64,000 nt of DNA, taken from positions 79,376,501 to 79,440,500 of the forward strand of contig CM044316.1 of the NCBI GenBank assembly GCA_024291935.2, in the 5' to 3' direction. Positions 24,080 to 37,348 of this stretch are shown here, in pieces. A program made the position numbers and the translations under genes. This stretch comes from Okapia johnstoni. Taxonomy: Eukaryota > Chordata > Mammalia > Artiodactyla > Giraffidae. A model generated the notes under the pieces. That model was not told where the DNA came from. It saw only the letters and a list, made by a program, of their open reading frames with translations, and did no database searches. Positions within the stretch are counted from its first letter, which is position 1. Each line of letters starts with the position of its first letter.

Positions 24080-24572
24080 CCTGCCCCCAGTTTTACTGAG
24101 ATTTGATTGACATACAACATTGTGTTATTTTAAGGTGTACAGCAAAATGATTTGATATATGTGTATATTGCAAAATGATTACTGTAGTAGTTTATATAAC
24201 ATCTTTCTCCTCACATAGCTACAAATATTTTTTCTTGTAATGAGAATTTTTAAGATTTTCTCTCTTAGCAGCTTTTGAATATATAATACCATCTTGTTAG
24301 CTGTAATCATCATGCTGTGTATTACATTCCCAGAACTTATAACTGGGAGATTATAGTTTTTGAACGCCTTTACCCATTTTCACCTCCATCTCCCTCTGGC
24401 AGCCCCAATGTAATCTGTTTCTGAGTTTGTTTTTTAAAATTCCACATATAAGTAAGATCATACAATATTTATCTTTCTTTGTATGACTTATTTCACTTAG
24501 CATAAAATCCTCATGTTCTATCCATGTTGTAAAAATGGCAAGATTTCCTTCTTTTTATGGCTGAATAATATT

Positions 24573-24606
<34 letters not shown>

Positions 24607-24882
24607 CACACATTTATCACATTATCCATTCATTCATTGATGGGCACTTAGTTTGTTTCTATGTTTTGGCTATTGTAAATAATGCTACAGTGAACATGGT
24701 GATACAGATACCTCTTTGAGATAGTGATTTTGTTTCCTTCAGACATGTACCTTGAAGTGGAATTTCTGGATCCTATGGTGGTTCCATTTTTAGTTTCTTT
24801 GAGGAACCTTTATAATGTTTTCTACAGTGGCTGCACCAATTTACATTCCCTCTAACAGTGCCCAACTGCTTTTCTCCACATC
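24080..24882 (-). mobile_element. L1 LINE fragment, left part (antisense), interrupted by BovB
   Basis: GTTTTACTGAGATTTGATTG, ATGGCTGAATAATATTCC, TCATTGATGGGCACTTAG and GGCTATTGTAAATAATGCTA are the antisense L1 3' and ORF2 signature. A (TG)n lies at 24575-24602. The L1 resumes at 27161 on the far side of the BovB insertion. Confidence 0.78.
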
Positions 24883-24906
24883 GCAGTTGGGCACTGTTAG
24901 AGGGAA
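24846..24906. repeat. 24-bp perfect inverted repeat at a BovB 5' junction
   Basis: Left arm 24846-24869 (TTCCCTCTAACAGTGCCCAA and four more bases) is perfectly reverse-complementary to 24883-24906, with a 13-base spacer (TTTTCTCCACATC). The left arm belongs to the host L1; the right arm is an inverted copy joined directly to BovB. Confidence 0.93.
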
Positions 24907-27160
24907 GGTCAGCACCGAAATCAGATTGATTATATTCTTTGCAGTCAAAGATGGAGAGGCTCTATATAGTCAGCAAAAACAAGACCGGGAGCAGACTGTG
25001 GCTCAGATCATGAACTCCTTATTGCCAAATTCAGACTTAAATTGAAGAAAGTAGGGAAAACCACCAGACCATTCAGGTATGACCTAAGTCAGATCCCTAA
25101 TGATTATACAGTGGAAGTGAGAAATAGATTTAAGGGACTAGATCTGATAGACAGAGTGCCTGATGAACTATGGATGGAGGTTCGTGACATTGTACAAGAG
25201 ATAGGAATCAAGACCATCCCCAAGAAAAACAAATGCAAAAAAGCAAAATGGCTGTCTGAGGAGGCCTTACAAATAGTTAAGAAAAGAAGAGAAGTGAAAA
25301 GCAAAGGAGGAAAGGAAAGATATGATATACCCATTTGAATGCAGAGTTCCAAAGAATAGCAAGGAGAGATAAAAAAGCCTTCCTCAAAAAAAGAAAGAAA
25401 GAAGGAAAGAAAGCCTTCCTCAGCGATCAATTGAAAGAAATAGAGGAAAACAATAGAATGGGAAAGACTAGAGATCTCTTCAAGAAAATTGGAGATACCA
25501 AGAGAACATTTTGTGCAAAGATGGGCACAATAAAGGAAAGAAATGGTATGGACCTAAGAGACGCAGAAGATATTAAGAACAGGTGGCAAGAATACACAGA
25601 AGAACTGTACAAAAAAGATCTTCATGGCCCAGATAATTACGATGGTGTGATCACTCACACTCACCTAGAGCCAGACATCCTGGAATGTGAAGTCAAGTGG
25701 GCCTTAGGAAGCATCACTGCAAACAAAGCTAGTGGAGGTGATGGAATTCCAGTTGAGCTATTTTAAATCCTGAAAGAAGATGCTGTGAAAGTGCTGCAGT
25801 CCATATGTCAGCAACTTTGGAAAACTCAGCAGTGGCCACAGGACTGGAAAAGGTCAGTTTCCATTCCAATCCCAGAGAAAGGCAATGCCGAAGAATTTCA
25901 AACTACCACACAGTTGCACTCATCTCACATGCTAGTAAAGTAATGCTCAAAATTCTCCAAGCCAGGCTTCAGCAATACGTGAACCGTGAACTTCCAGATG
26001 TTCAAGCTGGATTTAGAAAAGGCAGAGGAACCAGAGATCAAATTGCCAACATCCACTGGATCATCAAAAAAAACAAGAGAGTTCCAGAAAAACATCTATT
26101 TCTGCTTTATTGACTAAGCCAAAGCCTTTGACTGTGTGGATCACAATAAACTGTGGAAAATTCTGAAGGAGATGGGAATACCAGACCACCTGACCTGCCT
26201 CTCGAGAAACCTGTATACAGGTCAGGAAGCAACAGTTAGAACTGGACATGGAACAACAGACTGGTTCCAAATAGGAAAAGGAGTATGTCAAGGCTGTATA
26301 TTGTCACTCTGCTTATTTAATTTATATTCAGAGGACATCATGAGAAATGCTGGCCTAGAGGAAGCACAAGCTGGAATCAAGATTGCCAGGAGAAATATCA
26401 ATAACCTCAGATATGCAGATGACACCACCCTTAATGGCAGAAGGCGAAGAAGAATTAAAGAGCCTCTTGATGAAAGTGAAAGAAGAGAGTGAAAAAGTTG
26501 GCTTACAGCTCAACATTCAGAAAACTAAGATCATGGCATCTGGTCCCATCACTTCATGGCAAATAGATGGGGAAACGGTGTCAGACTTTATCTTTCTGGG
26601 CTCCAAGATCACTGCAGATGGTGACTGCAGCCATGAAATTAAAAGACGCTTGCTCTTTGGAAGGAAAGTTATGACCAACCTAGACAGCATATTAAAAAGC
26701 AGAGACATTACTCTGCCAACAAAGGTCCGTCTAGTCAAGGCTGTGGTTTTTCCAGTGGTCATGTATGGATGTGAGAGTTGGATGGTGAAGAAAGCTGAGC
26801 GCCAAAGAATTGATGCTTTTGAACTGTGGTGTTGGAGAAGACTCTTGAGAGTCCCTTGGACTGCAAGGAGATCAGTCCTGGTTGTTCATTGGAAGGACTG
26901 ATGTTGAAGCTGAAACTCCAATTCTTTGGCCACCTGCTGAGAAGAGCTGACCCGTTTGAAAAGACCTTAATGCTGGAAAGGATTGGGGGCAGGAGGAGAA
27001 GGGAATGACAGAGGATGAGATGGTTGGATGGCGTCACCGACTCAATTGGCATGGGTTTGGGTAGACTCTGGCAGTTGGTGATGGACAGGGAGGCCTGGTG
27101 TGCTGCGATTCATGGGGTCGAAAGAGTCGGACATGACTGAGTGACTGAACTGAACTGAAC
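24907..27160 (+). mobile_element. BovB LINE, 2.25 kb, nested in L1
   Basis: The element starts GGTCAGCACCGAAATCAG and ends with the tail repeat CTGAACTGAACTGAAC. Its broken reading frames include the segment after the endonuclease (25042-25338), the approach to the reverse transcriptase (25335-25766), the RT fingers (MLKILQARLQQYVNRELPDV, 25805-26113), the YADD active-site box (NNLRYADDTTLNG, 26136-26492) and the C-terminus (26383-26901). Frameshifts and stops separate them. A local duplication of AAAGCCTTCCTCA around a GAAA run lies near 25375-25423. It is 5'-truncated and inactive. Confidence 0.93.
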
Positions 27161-27530
27161 AGTGTGAGGTGATATTTTATTGTGGTTTTGATTTCATTTC
27201 CCTGATGGTTAATGATGTGGAACATCTTTTCTTGTACTTGTTGGTCATTTTTATGTCTTCTTTGGGAAATGTCTATTTAGTTCCTCTGCCTATATTTTAA
27301 TCAGATATTTTTGGTATTCAGTTTATGAGTTCTTTATATTTGGATAGTAAATTCTTATTAGATACATGATTTGCAAATATTTTCTTCCATTTTGCAGGTT
27401 TCCTTTTCATTTTGTTGATGGCTTCTTTTGCTCAGTGGAAACTTTTCAATTTAGTATGGTCCTACTTGCTTAGTTTTGCTTTTGTTGAATTTCCTTTTGA
27501 TGTGAAATGTAAAAAATCATTGCCAGAACC
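27161..27530 (-). mobile_element. L1 LINE fragment, right part (antisense)
   Basis: GTGTGAGGTGATATTTTATTG, TTGGTCATTTTTATGTCTTC and GATTTGCAAATATTTTCTTCC continue the antisense L1 from 24882. By comparison with the usual L1 order, a short stretch of L1 between the two parts is missing. Confidence 0.75.
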
Positions 27531-29204
27531 AGTGTCAGGGAGCTGACCCCCTCAGTTTTTTTTTTGGAGTTTTAATCCATTTTTAAAATTTTTTATCTAA
27601 TTGTTTCATCCATGAATGATCATTTTCTTAGTTGTTTTTTTAGAAGTTGCAAACAGGTGGTTTTCTAACTCTGCCCCTCTTGCCACATTAACTGGAATTT
27701 TTTTAAGGAAAACTTTTTCTTTAACTAGAGTATTTGGTTACTCTGAAAAGGAATTTGCCTAGGATAGATAAGATAAATATTTAATTCTTTCCCTTTAAAT
27801 GTTAATTTCAGAGTAAGGAGTTGATGTCCTGGTTGCATTTAGTGGTGACCAATGAGACAGACAGACAGAGTGACTAATTTTTGTATCCTTTTCAACTTAA
27901 GTGTTTATATATTCCGTGTGTTTCAAACAGGTGCAGTCTTTTTACCCTCTTAGACAAAATTTTAATCTTTGGCCAGTGGAAACCCTTTCATGTTCCTTTT
28001 GTGTCCATTGGCATGACCTCATTAATCTTCAGTAGCTTCCTTGCTGGTAGGAGATATTCAGGTTCATTTTACATATTTTCCTCCCCAGGTAATCAGTTAT
28101 TCCTCTAACGACCCTTGGTTCCTTTTAGTGGGGAGTGATGTTTAGAAACAAAAATGTGGGCACTAGTAATGCTTACTGTTATGGATTTGTCATTACTTCT
28201 AAGCCTTTTTAATGTTCAACAGTCAGGAAACACCTATTTGTACAAAGGAAAAAAGTCATGAGGTGCTACTGCTATTTCAACTTAGGTTTAACCATATAAA
28301 GACTTGGCATAGCTTCTTTGCTTTTATCATCATTTCTTTCTTCTCTTATGTAGTTACTTACTATTTGTTCTATCCTGCAACATATACAGTTTCAATATAT
28401 ATATTCTACAGTGTGTAAAATATGGTCCTGAAATGTGTATTCTACAATATGCAAATTTAATTTAAACATAATAATACTGATATTACCACTGACAGTAAGA
28501 ATACCGAATGAAGTATAAGCTTTTGTTGCAGCTGTAGTTGTCCTTAGAATTTATTCTACTCAGGTCAGATGGTCAAAATACTATGTTCTAAAGCCACTAG
28601 AAAGAATTATTTTGCCAGTGATTATATCACCACTTGATATACAGTTAATCTTACTTGTTTCAGTTTGTTTTTCCATATATAGTTCTGTCTGCAAAAGAAA
28701 CAGACAGGGCTAGTAAAAGTGGTTACCTGTGGGTGGCGGGAGAAAGGAATAGGTGGATGGAAGTGAGAATTCTCTGAATATACCTTGTTATACTGTAGGT
28801 TTGAGCTTGTATTCATGGAAATGCATTATATATTTTGAAAATAAAAATCAGATTAAAAAATTACCTATATCTAGAGATGTCAAATAGTCTGCTGAATAAA
28901 CTCCAAATTTAGAGGTGAAGTTTGGCTGGAGATGTACATTTGGAAGACTATGTGTAAAGCAGTGAGGTCAGTGAGATCCCAGTGAGGGTGAGTGTAGATG
29001 GAGAAGAGGTCTGGGCTTGGGACCTGGACTATTTCATCACACGGACCTCAAAAGACAGGGATCCAGCAAAGGAGACTGAAGGGTACCTAGTGAGTCAGAA
29101 GGGAAAGCAGATGATTGTGGCGTCAGGAAGCCACATGAGAAAGTGACTCAAGAAGCAGGAAGTGACTGACCACCTGCTCTTTTAGTTGCATTTAAAAAAA
29201 AAAT

Positions 29205-29435
29205 TTTACTTTTTGGCTCTGGACATATAGTTCCCGACCAGGGATGGAACCCACGTCCCCTGCATTGGATGCGTGGATTCTTTTTTTTTTTTTTTTTTGG
29301 CATGTGGGATCTTAGTTCACTGACCAGGGATTAACCTGTGGCTCCTGCATTGGAAGCACGGAGTCTTAACCACTGGACCACCAGAGAAATCCCAGGAAGC
29401 GTGGCTTCTTAACCACTGGACCAGGTAAGTCCCTC
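29205..29435 (-). mobile_element. tRNA-type SINEs (CHR-like), antisense, two overlapping copies
   Basis: GACCAGGGATGGAACCCACG and, after a T run, GACCAGGGATTAACCTGTGG with CTTAACCACTGGACCACC are two antisense copies of the tRNA-derived head. A third partial copy follows near 29400 (TTCTTAACCACTGGACCAG). Confidence 0.75.
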
Positions 29436-30861
29436 AGTCACATTTTGTATTATGATCTTTCCAGCACATCCTAAACCACAAGAGCATATTAAAAAGAGTT
29501 ATAGGAGGTGGCTGAACTTAGAGAAATGGGAGATATTTAGAGTGGGAAAGGATGTGGTCTGATAATGGGAAAGTTAAGTCCAAGTTACAAGAGAAATTCA
29601 TTTAAGTCACTTCTTGTGAAACTTTCACTTCTAGTCTACATTCGCAGAGTCTCAACTGTCTCATTTGATTTTGTAAGTTTAAATGAAACTCTGGATTTAA
29701 AATAGGGTGAAATTAAAATGTAACATTGAAAGAATTAACAAAGAGTATTGTCTTTCATGAATTGTAAAAAAGGATACAGATAGAAAAATGATACATCTTT
29801 TAACAAAAAAAACAAACTTTATGATTGAAGGAAGGAACAATTACCATGCTAGAAGGGCAGAGTGGGTGGTATAACAAAATTCAAGTATTTTGTACCCTGG
29901 ACACATCGATCAAAGGCAAGATAAAAAAGGAGCAAAAGTCTGAGGGAGTCATTGCATTATCAGAATAAGACTCCCTGTATTTCAATTCATGACATCAGGT
30001 CTCCTAAGGCAAAGTCAAGAGATGAAAGATATTGTAGTTAATACACACAATGAGTTCTATTAAAGGCTTCTTTTTCACTGGTGAATTTTCTTCAAAGGTA
30101 AGTTTTGGGTAGAAAGGATTTCACAGAGGCATGTGAAATAGACCTGTGTAGGGGGAACTATGTTCTTTTCTGAAGTTGTGTATTGTAGCTGAAAGAAGGA
30201 AATGGAGAATGGAGGATAAGGAAGAAAACAGGAAAGGTACAAAGATGATGAGAAATTCATTTGTCTACATTCTTATTTTTATTAAATGATATTTCTGCCT
30301 TTTTTTTTGTTTTAGAAAAACACTTGGGCATTAAACATATCTAGAAGTTACCTATTTTGTAATGGGTTGAGAACACATTCATATAATTCTAAGATTGTAA
30401 TTCTTGGATTATATTAAGCCCTGGAGGTTTATAGGCACAATTCAAGTGTTAGGATGGGGATGTTAAATGATCCTTAGTTTTAGGTCTCATTTAGAAAATG
30501 ATCTTCAGTTTCAGAGTTCTATATTTTGATATTTTGCTTTTCAAAATAGGATTAGAAATGACCAAAGTAGAACATTTTCAAATGCAGCAACTATGAAAAA
30601 AATAGAAAAACACAAAGAAACAGCAAAATCACTTCAAACTTCTTTTGCCTAAAGTTGACCGTGGTTTTTTCAGTACTTTTCCGGGTGGATATTCACTTGT
30701 ATACATAAACATGTATGTATATATTTAGTATTTATATTTTATGTGAAGTATTTTATTTTAAAGTAACATACTACATCATAAAATTCATTTAAAATAGACT
30801 ATAATATTTTATAATATGATATTTTTCATTCTTTTAAATAATTACATAATAAGATTGGATA

Positions 30862-31035
30862 TGCATGGTCAGTCGTGTCTGACTCTTTGTGACCCCATGG
30901 ACTGTAGCCCACCAGACTCCTCTGTCCATGGGATTCTCCAGGTGAGAATACTGGAGTGGGTTGCCATGCCCTCCTCCAGGGGATCTTACCAACCCAGGGA
31001 TTGAACTCACATCTCTTGCATCTCCTGCATTAGCA
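30862..31035 (-). mobile_element. Bov-tA SINE (antisense), truncated
   Basis: It runs from GCATGGTCAGTCGTGTCTGAC to CATCTCCTGCATTAGCAG. The outer tRNA-like head is missing, and it abuts a BovB fragment. Confidence 0.85.
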
Positions 31036-31490
31036 GATTTTTCCAGTAATTATGTACGAATCATGTACTGATGTGAGAGTTGGACCAGAAAGAAGAATGA
31101 GCACTGAAGAATTGATGCTTTCAAACTGTGGCACTGGAGAAGACTCTTGCAAGTCCTTTGGACTGTAAGGGGATCAAACCAGTCAGTCCTAAAAGAAATC
31201 AATCCTGAATATTCATTGGAAAGACTGATGCTGAAGCTGAAGCTCCCACACTTTGGCCCTCTGATGTAAAGAGCCAACTCATTGGAAATGACCCTGATGC
31301 TGGGAAGGATTGAGGGTAGGAAGAGAAGGGGGCAGCAGAGGATGAGATAGTTAGGTATCATCACCAACTCAATGGGCATGAGTTTGTGCAAACTCCGGGA
31401 GATTTGAAGGACAGGAAAGCCTGGAGAGCTGCAGCCCATGGGGTCACAAAAAGCCAGACAGGACTCAGCAACTGAACAACAACAACCATC
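31036..31490 (+). mobile_element. BovB LINE 3' fragment
   Basis: It runs from TTTTTCCAGTAATTATGTACG to CAACTGAACAACAACAACC. It is an older copy with several small changes against the others and no intact frame. Confidence 0.88.
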
Positions 31491-31996
31491 TTTTCTGTTC
31501 CACATTACTGTACAGTATCCATTTTTCATCACCCATCACAACTTGTTTTTAAAAATGGAACATTTTTGTTATGTTTCAGTAGAGAAATGCATGTGGAAAT
31601 ACAGTCAAGATTTTTTTTGCTTAACTTATGTGGAAATCAAACATCAAAGCAATAAACATAACCAGGCTGGTGCAAGTGATTTCCAATGCTTGATTTAGGT
31701 ATTTTGAGCATAATGGGCTATCTCCTGTATGGTATAATGTTGACTGTTTTCCATTAATGTCTCAGTTTGATCGCTGTCAACTTCAGCTTGTCTACCGGAC
31801 CATGGAGCACCATCCAGCGAGAAATCTGCAATGCAAAACTTTACAAACCACCTTTGACATGTTCCATCAGTCACAGCATTGTCAACTACCTACACAGTTC
31901 CATCTAGCTATTCTTAGCACATTGCCTAACTTAGAGTAACCGCTCAATAATTGCGCATTATTGTTATTAATTTACCCAATTAACACTGACAAAATG

Positions 31997-32082
31997 AAAG
32001 CAAAGAGGAACTGAAGAGCCTCTTGATGAGGGTGAAAGAGGAGAGTGAAAAAGCTAGCTTAAAACTCAGCATTCAAAAAACC
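31997..32082 (+). mobile_element. Isolated internal BovB fragment
   Basis: GAAGAGCCTCTTGATGAGGG through CTCAGCATTCAAAAAACC matches the BovB region just before the C-terminal domain. It lacks the 3' end, so it is a decayed or rearranged piece. Confidence 0.8.
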
Positions 32083-33456
32083 TCGTGTTTGACTCGGAGA
32101 CGTCCTGGCAGCGTCCCGCTAGAGGCTTCATAGCACCTATAGCAGAATCTTCATGTGTGCCGGGAATGATTCCCAATGTCTTATCAAATGCCTGGAACTC
32201 TGCAGGGAGGCAGTCCACAAGATGTGTAATGAGTGAATGTGTGTGTGTGCATATATGCAGATGTACACTTGTGCCTCTTTTTCCACCTTTGAATGGCATA
32301 AATATATGAAATATTTTACTTTCCTCTTTGACCCTAGACTGAGGAGACACGGGCCGATTTCTTGAGAGCAAATTCTCTGTCCAAATAACAGCTGTCGCTC
32401 AGATCCAGCTACTCAGTATTGTGTAAAAATGTTGACTCAGATTTACCAATTCTGTCATTTTTCAAAATAGTCTAGAAGCCCACTTTTTTAAAATGCAGAA
32501 TCTTCACATACGATCTTGCCAGAAATTCTCTAGTGTTATTTTGTAAATACAGTTTAGACTAAGAAACACATCTCTAGGCCTCTCTGGGTCGAAACCTCTG
32601 AGTTTGTTTATGAAGCTCTCTCCCTTACCTGCCGTGAGGGCAAATAATTCATTTAGAAAATACGAGCACCGAGATACTTATTAAAAACAGATGGTGTTCC
32701 ATAAGTAGGTACAGAATAGAAAGAAATCACACAAAGTGGCTGAGAGAACCTCTCCCCACCTTTTTTTTAGGTTAATATTGAATGTCGGAGGAAAGACTAG
32801 AACTAATTAGAGCTGTTTTCAGTGAGACTTTAATTTCAAGAAAATTATTTTTGACTTTTGCCTTTGAGTTCTATGAAAATTAAACATTGTATTTGTACAG
32901 TGTTATGGGTGGCAGAAATTCTTACAATCTCCTTTTGTAATCTGAGAAATTGTTATTGATTGTTTTGGAAGGTGGAGGGGTGCCATCTAATGGTGGCTCA
33001 AGAAACCTTTAGACACAGGATCCTTATATCTCAAAGGAGCAAAAAGGCAAGTGTGTCTTATCTCTTGACGGAAGACCTTTCAAATTTGGTGCTGCAAGCA
33101 CATACCTTGACTTAATTTACTGCTTTTGAATTTGCCTCAAAGGATTTAGTGTAGTGAATCTTTCATTTTGTTTTGTTTTGCCAAATGGGGTTGAAAGAGC
33201 ACAGGTGAAATCTGTGATCTTATAGCACCCCACATAGCTCTAGAATTGAAGCATCTCTACACTGTTCATCCTTTTTCCTCAGTGGGCATTTGTAATCCAT
33301 ATATGAGCAGCTTGATCAGTTTTTGTGATATGCTTATTTGGTGACTTACAAAAATGAGAATACATGAACTCATGGAAAATGAAGAAACATCGCATAGAAG
33401 ATAGATGCAGAATAAATAACAAAGCAACTTGGAGGGAACAAAGACTATAAAGAGAA

Positions 33457-33673
33457 TATTGTCGTTGTTGGTATTTAATCACATCCAACTCTTCTGCGAC
33501 TTCATGGACTGTATGTAGTCTGCCCGGCTCCTCTGTCCATGGAATTCTCCAGGTAAGAATACTGGAGTAGGTTGCCATTTCTTCCTCCAGGGGATCTTCC
33601 TGACCCAGGGATCGAACTTATGACTCCTGCATTGCTGGCGGATTCTTTTACCACTGAACCACTGGGGAAGCCC
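33457..33673 (-). mobile_element. Bov-tA SINE (antisense)
   Basis: It runs from GTCGTTGTTGGTATTTAATC to ACCACTGGGGAAGCCC, flanked by CTATAAAGAGAA (33445-33456) and CTGTAAAGAGAA (33674-33685). Confidence 0.9.
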
Positions 33674-34084
33674 CTGTAAAGAGAACAGAAAATTTAACAA
33701 ACAAGTATTTTCTGAGAAGTAAAAGAAGGTTTAATGGGTTAAGGGAAAAAGAACAGACGACAGCTATTTCCTAGAAATTGAAAACACAATGGCATAAACA
33801 AAAAAAATAGAAGAATTGAAATTTTATTATGAATTAAATTCTCTGAAATAGGGCAAAAATCAAAGGATGAGAAATTAGAGACAAAGATTAGAAAATTAGA
33901 GGACTAGTCTGAGAAAACCAGTGTTAAGAGTTTCAGGAAAGAACAGTGAAAATGGAAGGGGAAGAAATCATTGTGAAATAGTATAAGAAAAATTTCTGAT
34001 ACTCTAAAGATGAGTATAAGAGTGAAAAGGACTGACTGTTTAGTCAAATGGACAAAAATGAACACATTCCAAGAAAAATCTTGT

Positions 34085-34480
34085 GCACTTTCATGCTTTA
34101 GACAGAGAAGAACACTCCAGAGAGGGGGGCTAACACAAATAAGCAAACACATATAACACTTGAGAATCAAGATGATTTTGAATTTCTTAGCAGCAACATT
34201 GGAAGTTTGAAAACAGTGGAACAAGGCTTTCAAAATAATGAAAGAAAACTATTTTTACCCAAATTCTATACCCAATGAAAGTATTAGTTAAATGGAAGAT
34301 TAATATTACAGTAATTTCTGATATGCAAAGCCTAAAACATTTATATTCACATACAGTTTCTTGGGGAGTTACTGGAAGATGTTCTCCATCAAAACAAGGG
34401 GATAAACCAAGTAAACCAAAAAAGGAAAATATGGAAACAGTAAACAGGAGATCAAACAGGGAAGAATCAAAAACAATCCC
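34085..34480. mobile_element. Possible old L1 fragment
   Basis: GCAACATTGGAAGTTTGAAAA, AATTCTATACCCAATGAAAG and TCTGATATGCAAAGCCTAAAA resemble a common segment of old L1 elements. This is a resemblance from memory only. Confidence 0.4.
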
Positions 34481-35280
34481 AGGATGAAGTAGAAGGGGAT
34501 CTCATGATGACTGTTGTGTTCCAGGTATAGACGTCATGCTTAATGTAGATCCTCAGGAACGTAGGTTTGATAATGTGAGATCTAGTAAATTTCAAGTTTC
34601 CGTAGTTGTGTCTACCCTTCCCTAGAGGGTGAAGTAGTAGATACAGTAAAAGGCAGTGGGAACCATCATTTTATGGGTGAGATCTATAAAGTTGAATGTG
34701 TTGTTGAGACAGTAAATATTTTCCCATGATGAATGTCTACCTTGAAGCCTAGTATTTACCTATTTGAGTCTTGAAAAAAATGTTTGATTCCTGTAGTCTC
34801 TATGTGGTAGAAAACAGAATTTGTTACATGAATTTTCTCCTGTAGACATACATTTTAATATATGTATAGATTCTCTCACGAGAGACAGATAAAGTCGATA
34901 ACCGTAATGGACTATGTGTAGAAGAAGCATATGTCTGGTTGGGGTTGGTGTGAGGGAAACTTTTTATTGTTTACTTTTTTGTATGTACTATATGTACATC
35001 ACATATATGTTGTTTACAGGTGAATAAAATAAAATCTTTTCCTTAAAGTTGTAAGTTATGTGTAAAAAATAAAGGTAAGAAACATTTGTAGTCTGAAAAT
35101 CTATGAGACTATTCCTTTTATCATTTAAAAGTATTTAGCATTTCCTCAATTTATAACATTAGATTATTTGATTTTGAAAGTTGCACGTTTAAATTCTGTT
35201 TTAGTATGCAAGAAGGAAACAGTCAATTTTTTTGTAGTACTTGCCAAATACCAATAACACAGATTAAGAATTCTTAGAGG

Positions 35281-35440
35281 GGTGGTTTGATCCCTGGTTC
35301 AGGAGGATCCCCTGGAGGAGGAAATGGCAACCCACTCGGTAATCTTGCCTGGAAAACCCCGTGGACAGAGGAGCCTGGTGGGCTACAGTCCATGGGGTTG
35401 CAGAGAGCCGGGCATGACTTAGTGACTGAGCACAGCCCAT
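35281..35440 (+). mobile_element. Bov-tA SINE fragment
   Basis: It begins at GTGGTTTGATCCCTGGTTC, lacking the first part of the tRNA-like head, and ends at CTTAGTGACTGAGCACAGCC. Confidence 0.85.
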
Positions 35441-35750
35441 TGCAAGTGAAGAATGAAATTAGCCAATACTAGATTTTCAGAAGGAAAGAAAGAACTAGAC
35501 ATCCAGAAGAAAAGGAAGAGAAAGGATGATGCCTGACTAATTTGAAGAATCGTGATACTGGGATTCCTTAGGACAATCAGAAGGGCGTTAACTTTTTCAG
35601 AATACTGAATCAGTGTGGTATACGCCTATCTTGCTTTGTTCTATTGTGAAGACATTTTTGGCTTGTGTATTTGTTGTAAATTCCCTCACTAGTAATTGTC
35701 CGTTTCAGGGTGGAGGGGGAAATATTATAGATGGTGGTAATAATTGCATG

Positions 35751-35964
35751 GGGGCCTCCCTGGTGGCTCAGCCTAGGAGAATTTGCTTGCCAGTACAGAA
35801 GACACGAGTTCATTCCCTGGGTCCAGAAAATCCCCTGGAGAAGGAAATGGCAACCCACTCCAGTATTCTTGCCTGGGGAATCTCATGGACAGAGGAGCCT
35901 GGTGGGCTTCAATCCATGGGGTCAGCAAGAGTCAGACACGACTTACCAACTAAACAACAGCAGC
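35751..35964 (+). mobile_element. Bov-tA SINE
   Basis: It runs from GGGGCCTCCCTGGTGGCTC to TTACCAACTAAACAACAGC. AATTGCATG (35742-35750) and AATTACATG (35965-35973) flank it. Confidence 0.9.
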
Positions 35965-36407
35965 AATTACATGAAAACAGGAAAGATTGCTGGTGTGGTG
36001 TCCTTTCACAGATGCTTATAAAATACTATGGCTGTTGAGTATGAGAGTGGAAGAGGAGGGATCTTCCACTTGGTATATCCAAACATGAGTTTACCTTGTC
36101 TTAGGTTTGAATTTAATGGATGAGTATTGATGCTGAAAGTGACTGAGTATCTAAACCAAACTGGCTATAGTAGAAAATATATTTTATTGTCTCAGACACT
36201 GAAAAGGCAAGGGTAAAGCTGGATTCAGGAACTTGAACTTGAGTATCAAGACTTGGCACTTCTCCCACCTCTTGGATCTGTGTTTGGCTGTGTTGCTTTA
36301 CTTTCAGACTTCAGAGAAAGCTGGTCCCAGTCAACACCATCCTGAATCCAACAGTAGAGGGAATCTGCATCTTTATGCTTAAGCCAAAGTCTCAGAATTG
36401 TGTCTTA

Positions 36408-36830
36408 AATAATTTTTTTTTAAATTTTATATTGGAACTATAGTTGATTTGCAATGCTGTGTTCATTTCAGATATACAGCATAGTGATTCAGTTATACAC
36501 ATATCTATTTTTTTTCAAGTTCTTTTCTTGTTTAGGTTATAACAGAATATGAAGCAGAGTTCGTTATGCTATAAAGTAGCATCTATCTATTTTATGTGTA
36601 GTATTGTGTTTACATCAATCCCCCACCTTTTCTCTTTAACTGTAAGTTTGTTTTCTAAGTCTGTGAGTCTGTTTCTGATTTGTTAATAAGTTGATTGTAT
36701 CATTTTTAAAAAAATCCACATATAAGCAATATCATATCGCTTTGTCTGGCTTACTTCACTTAGTATGATAATCTCCAGGTCCATCCATGTTGCTGCAAAT
36801 GGCATTATTTCATTGGAATTGTCTTGTTAA
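36408..36830 (-). mobile_element. L1 LINE fragment (antisense)
   Basis: TTATATTGGAACTATAGTTG, GATATACAGCATAGTGATTC, TGGCTTACTTCACTTAGTATG and CCATCCATGTTGCTGCAAAT form the usual antisense ruminant L1 3' region. Confidence 0.75.
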
Positions 36831-37087
36831 CTTTCCTTGGCCTGATCTAAATCCTGTTCCCATCCCTGTGAGTAGTATCAGGAGCCAGGGGCCATCTCTT
36901 GAGGGTCTTTACACAATGTGTAGTATAATAGGTGCTCAGTGTACAGATGTTAGGTGAAACTGTAACGAGCTCTTCTGAAAGCAACCAGTTTGCATTGTTA
37001 GAGCTATTCTAATACATTCCTGATTTTAATTTTGAAGGATGTTGGTTAGAATTAGGTGACTTGTTGGATAGGCTGAATGAAAAATTA

Positions 37088-37348
37088 AAGTGAAAGCTGC
37101 TCAGTCATGTCTGACTCTTTGCATGCCCATGGACCAGACAGTCCATGGAATTCTCCAGAATACTGGAGCCTTTCCCTTCTCCAGGGGATCTTCCCGACCC
37201 AGGGATCGAACCCAGGTCTCCCGCATAGCAGGCGGATTCTTTAACAGCTGAGCCACAAGGGAAGCCCAAGGATACTGGAATGGGTAGCGTATCCTTTCTC
37301 CAGCGAATCTTCCCGACCGAGGAATTGAACCAAGGTCTCCTGTGTTAC
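37088..37348 (-). mobile_element. Bov-tA SINE copies (antisense), host of a nested SINE
   Basis: One copy runs 37088-37267 (GCTGCTCAGTCATGTCTGAC to GAGCCACAAGGGAAGCCC). A second partial copy, from GGATACTGGAATGGGTAGC, is broken at 37348 by the next entry and resumes at 37496 to about 37545. Confidence 0.82.

Noticed and set aside
24907..27160. Reverse-transcriptase frames as a candidate retroelement-derived host gene or defence system
   Set aside because: They are consecutive fragments of one BovB LINE broken by frameshifts and stops, nested in an L1. Nothing suggests domestication.
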